In this document: piece after piece, positions 16,528-20,632 of the stretch
How positions within the stretch are numbered: the first letter of the stretch is position 1
How the letters are laid out: each line of letters starts with the position of its first letter
Source: DASTSN01 sp035760665
Lineage (GTDB): Bacteria > Bacteroidota > Bacteroidia > Chitinophagales > Chitinophagaceae
Assembly: GCA_035760665.1 (NCBI GenBank)
Contig: DASTSN010000052.1
Span: 1-20,632, forward strand
Length of the DNA stretch: 20,632 bases
Direction: 5' to 3'
Made by a program: the position numbers and the translations under genes
The notes under the pieces: generated by a model
The model's input: the letters and a program-made list of their open reading frames with translations, nothing else
Told to the model about the DNA's origin: nothing
Databases searched by the model: none

Positions 16528-17181
16528 ATGAAAAATTATTTTATCAAAACTCCCTGGTGGCTTCGAAAACTGTATGCATCGTACCTGTGGCGGGTGCCCA
16601 CAAAAGAGAAAATACTGTATCTCACGTTTGATGATGGCCCGCACCCGGCCATCACTCCTTTTGTGCTGGAAGAACTGGAAAAATACCAAGCATCTGCCAC
16701 TTTTTTTTGTATCGGTAAAAATGTGGCTGCCTGGCCGGCCGTTTACCGGCAGGTACTGGATGCGGGTCACAAAGTGGGTAACCACAGCTATCATCACCTG
16801 AACGGATGGAAAACTGCTGATGAAAAATATCTTGAAGACATTGCAGCAGCCGCCCGTTATATCGACTCAGCGCTGTTTCGGCCGCCTTATGGCAGAATTA
16901 CTTCTTTCCAGGCAAAAAACCTGCCTGCTGCACTCAATCATGAACATGCCAAAGTAGTGATGTGGGATGTGCTCAGTGCAGATTTTGATGTGCAGCTATC
17001 GCCGCAAAAATGTGCGGAGCATGTTTTATTTCATGCCCGGCCGGGTTCTATTGTTGTCTTTCATGACAGTGAAAAAGCGTTTCCGCGCTTACGCGAGAGC
17101 CTGCCGATGGTATTGCATTTTTTTGCCCAGCAGGGATACCAGTTCAAAAACCTGGGAGGAATTTTTCAGCAACCTGATTGA
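16528..17181 (+). CDS. Polysaccharide deacetylase, NodB/CE4 family
   Basis: 217 residues starting at the ATG at 16528. The open frame extends further left, but that part overlaps the start of gltX and has no protein-like character, and a Shine-Dalgarno-like AGGGAG lies seven bases before this ATG. All NodB motifs are present: TFDDGPHP with D35 (base) and D36 (metal), HSYHH with metal ligands H86 and H90, RPPYG at 118-122, MWDVLSADFD (~145-154), and VFHDS with H179. Family knowledge: metal-dependent removal of acetyl groups from N-acetylglucosamine in peptidoglycan or chitin-like polymers. No classical signal peptide is seen; the N-terminus (WWLRKLYASYLWRV) is short and amphipathic, so the location is uncertain. 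A terminator hairpin follows at 17247. Confidence 0.92.
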   Translation: MKNYFIKTPWWLRKLYASYLWRVPTKEKILYLTFDDGPHPAITPFVLEELEKYQASATFFCIGKNVAAWPAVYRQVLDAGHKVGNHSYHHLNGWKTADEKYLEDIAAAARYIDSALFRPPYGRITSFQAKNLPAALNHEHAKVVMWDVLSADFDVQLSPQKCAEHVLFHARPGSIVVFHDSEKAFPRLRESLPMVLHFFAQQGYQFKNLGGIFQQPD

Positions 17182-17246
17182 TGACGGTAAAAACTGATAT
17201 GTGCTTTCTTCGCTAAAAGAGCCCTGGAGCGGGCCTAAAATAATTA

Positions 17247-17276
17247 GGGCCTGGGTAGAAACCCTGGCCCGTTTTT
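17247..17276 (+). terminator. Rho-independent terminator after the deacetylase gene
   Basis: GGGCC-T-GGG pairs with CCC-T-GGCCC around a six-base loop (one T·T mismatch), followed by G and five T. It lies 65 bases after the deacetylase stop and before the convergent lipoprotein gene. An additional CGGGCC at 17230 could form a competing outer stem with 17266-17271. Its T-run favours the plus strand. Confidence 0.7.
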
Positions 17277-17322
17277 AATCCGTACCCTATGAAAACTGGA
17301 TTAAAGGTATAATAATTTTTTA

Positions 17323-18255
17323 TTAATGCAAACTAATTTCATGCTCAACGCCATTTATCGTGATCGTTGCTTTCCTGTCGCAGTTGCCGTTGCCGTAGTC
17401 TAAAATGGCTGTCCACTGGTTGCCATTGTTGCTGTTGCTAAGAACAGCTTTTACGGTTCCCTGCACAAACCAGTGGCATAAGAATCGCTTGAGTAAGGGC
17501 GTTGTAATACTGGTCTGCCAGGTTACTAATAGATTGTTTTGCCGTGCCAGGCCCTGTGAATTGCCTTCAATGCTGAACGCATCGTCCAGCGGAAAATCCG
17601 GGGTGATCATTCCCTCGGTCTGGGTAATTGTTCGGTGAGCAGACCATTGGGTATAATTACCGCCGGGCTTGCTCAGCTTCGCTTCCTGCACATCTAGTGT
17701 AAACTGCCGGGCAGCCAGCGTGCCGGAGTTGGTAATTGTAACTGTTCCTTCCACTTTAATGCTATCAAGATAAAAATCTTCAAATGTTACCGATGCGGCA
17801 TTGCCTGGAATGATGAGGCGGCCGGTGTAGGTGGCTACCAGTTTTCCTTTGCGAATGCGCCCATCTTTTCCTTCGCAACCCTCTCCAAAATCGATGATCA
17901 CCTGTACGGGGAAAAAGCTGCCCGGGTTTAGTTTGTTCACCGTGATTGTAAAGCAGGGTGCCACAGAATCTTCTTTGGCTGTGCTGGAACCCTCCCGGCC
18001 GGCCATCCTGCCAAATACGCCGGTGCCCTGCATGCCCACATCGTTATTTACCCCCATCACGTTATCAAATACATCGTTGAAAACAACATCTGCTTCTGCA
18101 TCTGACTGGGTGGAGGTCAAAACAGCCGTTTCCTGTTGCTGGGGAGACTGGTTGCCGCTGTTTTCTTTTTTGCAGGAGCCGATACTACCTGCCACAGCCA
18201 GGAACAGTAATACTGGACGTAATAATAGCAGGGCCGGGTTGAGGATCTTTTTCAT
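17323..18255 (-). CDS. Hypothetical lipoprotein
   Basis: 310 residues; I do not recognise a named family. The N-terminus MKKILNPALLLLRPVLLFLAV with GSIGSC (C28) reads as a lipoprotein signal, followed by a polar Gln/Ser-rich linker (KKENSGNQSPQQQE). The remainder is rich in beta-type segments (CFTITVNKLNPG, VQVIIDFGEGCEG, GKLVATYTGRLIIPG, VEGTVTITNSGTL, KATITINGVEHEISLH) and has no obvious catalytic motif. The cysteines near CFTI, GEGCEG, LCHW and NGNCD could form disulfides. Such single-copy lipoproteins with repeated VTGxxT-type strands are frequent in Chitinophagaceae, with no known role. It converges with the deacetylase and diverges from the TatD gene. A weak promoter-like AATATTTGCA lies ~45 bases upstream. 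Confidence 0.72.
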   Translation of the reverse strand: MKKILNPALLLLRPVLLFLAVAGSIGSCKKENSGNQSPQQQETAVLTSTQSDAEADVVFNDVFDNVMGVNNDVGMQGTGVFGRMAGREGSSTAKEDSVAPCFTITVNKLNPGSFFPVQVIIDFGEGCEGKDGRIRKGKLVATYTGRLIIPGNAASVTFEDFYLDSIKVEGTVTITNSGTLAARQFTLDVQEAKLSKPGGNYTQWSAHRTITQTEGMITPDFPLDDAFSIEGNSQGLARQNNLLVTWQTSITTPLLKRFLCHWFVQGTVKAVLSNSNNGNQWTAILDYGNGNCDRKATITINGVEHEISLH

Positions 18256-18369
18256 ACTGATCGCATAGTTTTGGACTACTTATGGAAACGAAGGTAGGAA
18301 TGCAAATATTGACAGAAGTTTAACCGCCCCTTCCTTTTTTTGCTGAACTTTGTTGAAAATGAGTTTACT

Positions 18370-19140
18370 GTGCAATTGATTGATACGCATTGCCATCTTT
18401 ACTTAGCTGATTTTACCGACGACCTGGACGCTGTTGTTCAGCGGGCGGAAGCGGAGGGAGTGTCTAAAATGCTTTTACCCGCCATCGACGCAAGCGAACA
18501 CGAAGCGATGCTGCGGCTGGAAGAAAAATACCCGGGTAAATGTTTGAGTATGATGGGATTGCATCCTTGTTCCGTGAAAGCTGATTATGAAAAGGAACTG
18601 GCTATTGTGCAGGACTACCTGGAAAAGCGGTCGTTCATTGCCGTTGGTGAAATCGGTCTTGATTTTTACTGGGACAAAAGCTTTGCAGCAGAGCAGTATG
18701 CTGCTTTTCGGCGGCAAATAGCCTGGGCCCAAGAGGCTGATTTGCCAATCGTCATTCACTCCCGCGAATCAATCGATGCCTGCATTGCCGTGGTGGAAGA
18801 ACAGCAGAAACAGGGAAGCCTGCGGGGTGTTTTTCATTGTTTTTCCGGCACGGCCGAACAGGCGGCCCGCATTGCCGATCTTGGTTTTTACCTGGGCATA
18901 GGCGGGGTGCTCACTTTTAGAAATGCCGGACTGGATCAAGTGATTGAGCAGGTGGACCTGGCGCATATTGTACTGGAAACGGATGCTCCCTACCTGGCAC
19001 CCGTGCCGTTTCGGGGTAAACGAAACGAGAGCAGCTACCTGAAATATGTGCTGGAAAAACTTTCCACGATTAAACAGGTGCCTGCAGCCGACATAGCAGC
19101 CATAACCACCCACAATGCACAAAATTTATTCGCCTGCTGA
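18370..19140 (+). CDS. TatD family metal-dependent hydrolase (deoxyribonuclease-type)
   Basis: 256 residues if translation starts at the GTG at 18370 (MQLIDTHCHLYLADF), the position where family members normally start; the frame is open further left to a TTG at 18340 but contains no ATG. All TatD metal ligands are present: H7 and H9 in DTHCHL, E94 in AVGEIGLDFYWD, H130 in IVIHSRES, H156 in FHCFSG and D205 in LETDAPYLAP. The rest follows the amidohydrolase TIM-barrel pattern to the C-terminal end (THNAQNLFAC). Family knowledge: cytoplasmic 3'-5' exonuclease/DNase or phosphoesterase; several paralogues per genome are common, so the exact role (tatD versus ycfH-like) is not decided. The start is odd: the nearest ATG is out of frame. 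Confidence 0.92.
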   Translation: MQLIDTHCHLYLADFTDDLDAVVQRAEAEGVSKMLLPAIDASEHEAMLRLEEKYPGKCLSMMGLHPCSVKADYEKELAIVQDYLEKRSFIAVGEIGLDFYWDKSFAAEQYAAFRRQIAWAQEADLPIVIHSRESIDACIAVVEEQQKQGSLRGVFHCFSGTAEQAARIADLGFYLGIGGVLTFRNAGLDQVIEQVDLAHIVLETDAPYLAPVPFRGKRNESSYLKYVLEKLSTIKQVPAADIAAITTHNAQNLFAC

Positions 19141-19152
19141 GCTACAAACGAT

Positions 19153-19166
19153 TATTTTTGCAGCCC
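19153..19166 (+). promoter_or_regulatory. tRNA-Ser promoter, -7 box TATTTTTG plus CAGCCC
   Basis: TATTTTTG matches the Bacteroidota -7 consensus TAnnTTTG and is followed by CAGCCC; the tRNA begins 19 bases after the box. A T-rich stretch (TTTATT, 19125-19130) in the end of the TatD gene could act as the upstream element. The same 14 bases occur before tRNA-Asn at the other end of the region. Confidence 0.6.
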
Positions 19167-19179
19167 TATAAAGGATCCC

Positions 19180-19269
19180 GGAGGAGTGCAGGAGTGGTTG
19201 AACTGGCACGCCTGGAAAGTGTGTATACGGGAAACCGTATCAAGGGTTCGAATCCCTTCTCCTCCGCCA
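19180..19269 (+). tRNA. tRNA-Ser (anticodon GGA)
   Basis: Full class II cloverleaf. The acceptor stem pairs GGAGGAG (19180-19186) with CTCCTCC (19259-19265), with discriminator G and an encoded CCA at 19267-19269. The anticodon stem CACGC/GTGTG encloses the loop CTGGAAA with anticodon GGA (19214-19216). The long variable arm (TACGG-GAAA-CCGTA) marks a serine tRNA, and the T arm is AAGGG-TTCGAAT-CCCTT. It reads UCC and UCU codons. It has its own promoter-like box upstream and a strong hairpin-T8 terminator directly after it. Confidence 0.96.
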
Positions 19270-19273
19270 GACA

Positions 19274-19335
19274 GGATTGCAGGAACATGCCCAACATTGC
19301 ACAATGTTCAGGAGCATTTTCCTGCAATTTTTTTT
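19274..19335 (+). terminator. Long Rho-independent terminator after tRNA-Ser
   Basis: ATTGCAGGAA (19276-19285) pairs perfectly with TTCCTGCAAT (19319-19328) and is followed by eight T. Inside it, ATGC/GCAT and AACATT/AATGTT continue the stem up to a GCAC tetraloop, giving about 20-22 pairs with small bulges. It starts within ten bases of the tRNA 3' end, so termination of the tRNA transcript is the simplest role. Confidence 0.78.
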
Positions 19336-19504
19336 GCAGCCAGTGTAATTCACAACCAAGCATTGCGGAAATCCCCGTTTGATTCAGGTTGCTTACATCT
19401 GCTTCCTTTTGCATTCCCTGGTTTCCTTTCCCGGCCATGTTTTTTTACCACCGTGTCGAAAGTCTTCACGTCAAGCTATTCGCAGACAGGCTTTGAAATA
19501 AAGA

Positions 19505-19600
19505 TTTCACCACGGAGATACACAGTGCACACAGTGAAGCAATCATATGAGGATTTAACCACGGCGGACACGGAGGGGCACAGTGTGAACGGTGAAGCGG
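19505..19600. repeat. Two degenerate CACGG/CACAGTG direct repeat units
   Basis: Unit 1 (19505-19540) and unit 2 (19554-19600) both begin TTTnACCACGG, contain CACAGTG and end GTGAAGC. They resemble the widespread intergenic CACGGAGACACGGAG-type repeats seen in many bacterial genomes. They carry no coding information and their function is unknown. Confidence 0.6.
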
Positions 19601-19682
19601 TTGAGTGAGGGAATTAATTTACCGCCGAGTCCACGGCCATCACTCATGGTCCGGAGTGAGACTTGTCGCAGAAGCAGTATGG

Positions 19683-19917
19683 TTTCTCCAAAGGAAGTAT
19701 GTTCTTTTTTGTTTGTGTTGTTTTGTTCTCCTTTCTTTTGCTTCTCCAAAAGAAAGGAGCAAAGAAAAGGAGCCCGAAATCGATGTACGGCCGATTTCGG
19801 GAGCCTTGATGTGGCTTTGGTGCTACTGTAATGAATAACTGCAGTAATGCTACTGAACTTCGGAATCTTTTTATTTTCTTTTTTTCCAAGCCGCGTCTTC
19901 ACTTGTGAGACAGGGCG
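19683..19917. repeat. Intergenic repeat module, copy A
   Basis: In order: a 58-base T-rich block (19683-19740) that differs from copy B at one position; a perfect 13-bp inverted repeat CTCCTTTCTTTTG/CAAAAGAAAGGAG (19728-19740/19747-19759, six-base loop); a 10-bp perfect inverted repeat CCCGAAATCG/CGATTTCGGG (19773-19782/19792-19801); a CCTTGATGT segment; and a 27-base end block (19891-19917, CTTGTGAGACA core). No terminal inverted repeats or target duplication were recognised, so its mobility is unproven. Confidence 0.7.
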
Positions 19918-20000
19918 TTTTCTTGTACTGACCTGCTAAGTGAATTAACGCCGTTTTGCCTGTCTTTGCACAAAACCAATGGAGACAGGTCGGGGAATAG

Positions 20001-20460
20001 TTTCTCCAAATGAAGTATGTTCTTTTTTGTTTGTGTTGTTTTGTTCTCCTTTCTTTTGTTTCTCCAACAGAGATGCTGTTCTTTTTTGCTTGTGCAAAAA
20101 AGAACCAAAAAAGCACACCCGAAATCGATGTACGGCCGATTTCGGAAGGCCTTGATGTAGCTGTTGCGCTACTGTGGTGAAGGGCTGGCGAGCCCTGATC
20201 GTCTTTCGTTTTTATCCAGTTGGAGAGGCTGCTTCGTGCTGTTCGGGACAACCGGAGGCGCTGTGTTCCGGCTGGGCGTTTTTATTCTTGATGGATTTTG
20301 CAGGGAGGCCGGAACAAGGCGCTGGGGACTGTTGCCTATTGCGGGGTATTACTGCTCCCTGTTGGGTGATTGTGCTTCGGTACTCCTGTGGTGAGGAGCG
20401 GCGGGGTCCTGATCGGCTTTGGTTTTTTTCAATCCGTGTCTTCGCTTGTGAGACATGGCG
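20001..20460. repeat. Intergenic repeat module, copy B (longer)
   Basis: It begins 318 bases after copy A with the same 58-base block (20001-20058). The first hairpin is replaced by a different perfect 12-bp one, GTTCTTTTTTGC/GCAAAAAAGAAC (20078-20089/20094-20105). The CCGAAATCG/CGATTTCGG hairpin is kept (20119-20127/20137-20145), followed by CCTTGATGT and an AGGGCT/AGCCCT hairpin (20181-20196). The CTGTGGTGA segment occurs twice (20172-20217 and 20386-20435), with about 170 bases between. The end block (20434-20460) matches that of copy A at 24 of 27 bases. Confidence 0.7.
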
Positions 20461-20483
20461 GAGAATAACTCGCCTGAGAAAAT

Positions 20484-20514
20484 AAAAAAGGCTGCCTTAT
20501 CAGCAGCCTTTTTT
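20484..20514. terminator. Bidirectional Rho-independent terminator next to tRNA-Asn
   Basis: AAAAAAGGCTGC (20484-20495) pairs with GCAGCCTTTTTT (20503-20514) around a seven-base loop. On the minus strand it starts three bases after the tRNA-Asn 3' end and gives a GC stem followed by six T, so it should end that transcript. On the plus strand it would equally stop read-through from the repeat region. Confidence 0.85.
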
Positions 20515-20516
20515 CG

Positions 20517-20590
20517 CTCCCCCTGCTGGACTTGAACCAGCGACCCTCTGATTAACAGTCAGATGCTCTAACCAACTGAGCTAAGGAGGA
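20517..20590 (-). tRNA. tRNA-Asn (anticodon GTT)
   Basis: Minus-strand cloverleaf. The acceptor TCCTCCT pairs with AGGGGGA (20518-20524) with G·U at one pair; discriminator G; the 3' CCA is not encoded. The D arm holds TTAGCTCAGTTGGTTAGAGC, the anticodon loop is CTGTTAA with GTT (complement of 20554-20556), and the T arm is GCTGG-TTCAAGT-CCAGC. It reads AAC and AAU. A promoter box lies upstream at 20606-20619 and a terminator directly downstream. Confidence 0.96.
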
Positions 20591-20605
20591 ATAGCGTCCC
20601 TTGCG

Positions 20606-20619
20606 GGGCTGCAAAAATA
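20606..20619 (-). promoter_or_regulatory. tRNA-Asn promoter, -7 box TATTTTTG plus CAGCCC
   Basis: On the minus strand TATTTTTGCAGCCC lies ahead of tRNA-Asn, with 21 bases between the box and the tRNA 5' end. It is identical over 14 bases to the element before tRNA-Ser. The -33 region is cut off by the window edge. Confidence 0.6.
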
Positions 20620-20632
20620 GGGATTTTCAGTT

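Larger units (their letters stand above)
19336..20483. other. Gene-free region with structured repeats
   Basis: No convincing coding sequence on either strand. The open frames here lack conserved motifs, have low-complexity Lys/Gln/Thr or Phe/Ser composition derived from T-rich repeats, and the duplicated module is read in different frames in its two copies, which argues against coding. Contents are two CACGG-type repeat units (19505-19600), a duplicated module (19683-19917 and 20001-20460) with several perfect inverted repeats, and a 9-base inverted repeat at 20264-20272/20308-20316 inside a stretch present only in the second copy. Confidence 0.7.

Noticed and set aside
19166..19438. Minus-strand open frame of 90 residues across the tRNA-Ser gene (contains EEKGFEPLIRFPVYT)
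   Set aside because: It is the antisense translation of the tRNA, a well-known source of spurious annotated proteins.
19555..20251. Two minus-strand open frames of 115 and 126 residues in the repeat region
   Set aside because: They are Lys/Thr/Gln-rich translations of the T-rich repeat. The duplicated block is read in different frames in the two copies and no protein motif is conserved.
19505..20460. CRISPR array or insertion sequence
   Set aside because: The repeats are few, unequal in length and irregularly spaced, and there are no cas genes, transposase or clear terminal inverted repeats.
20164..20485. Overlapping plus-strand open frames of 76 and 103 residues
   Set aside because: Both cross the repeated hairpin segments, lack recognisable motifs, and one runs into the terminator next to tRNA-Asn.

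Overview
The window reads as a Bacteroidota chromosome segment, most likely a Chitinophagaceae-type soil or plant-associated bacterium. The signs are: a run of secreted glycosidases whose signal peptides all end just before a glutamine, promoters of the Bacteroidota type (TAnnTTTG), almost no Shine-Dalgarno sequences, and lipoproteins with Bacteroidota-style signals. The genus assignment is inference; no rRNA or marker gene settles it.

Region 1 (1-10716, all + strand) is a tightly packed glycan-degradation cluster: the C-terminal end of a GH35 beta-galactosidase, a GH29 fucosidase with a PA14 domain, an alkaline-phosphatase-superfamily hydrolase, a large unassigned TIM-barrel-like glycosidase, a GH95-like enzyme, a second GH29 fucosidase of the GH29-B type, and a DUF1345 membrane protein. 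Gaps are short or genes overlap, so most of it is probably one transcript. Three separate fucosidase-type enzymes together with a galactosidase point to a fucosylated, galactose-containing polysaccharide. No SusC/SusD pair, sensor or sigma factor is visible, so the uptake part, if any, lies left of the window.

Region 2 (10739-16428, all - strand) holds unrelated genes: gltX, a lipoprotein esterase, a GT39-type membrane glycosyltransferase, a stand-alone cobalamin-binding domain protein and an enoyl-CoA hydratase. The last two look like an acyl-CoA metabolism pair.

Region 3 (16528-19269) has a NodB-type polysaccharide deacetylase (+), an unknown lipoprotein (-), a TatD-family hydrolase (+) with an awkward start, and tRNA-Ser(GGA). 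Region 4 (19274-20514) has no credible gene. It holds a long terminator hairpin, two CACGG-type repeats, and a duplicated module rich in perfect inverted repeats. tRNA-Asn(GTT) on the minus strand closes the window.

The most noteworthy points are the altered catalytic positions in the GH95-like protein, the unassigned 731-residue hydrolase, the phosphatase-like enzyme inside a fucosidase cluster, an identical extended promoter core (TAT[T/C]TTTGCAGCC) in front of gltX and both tRNAs that would make gltX nearly leaderless, and the structured repeat block at 19683-20460.
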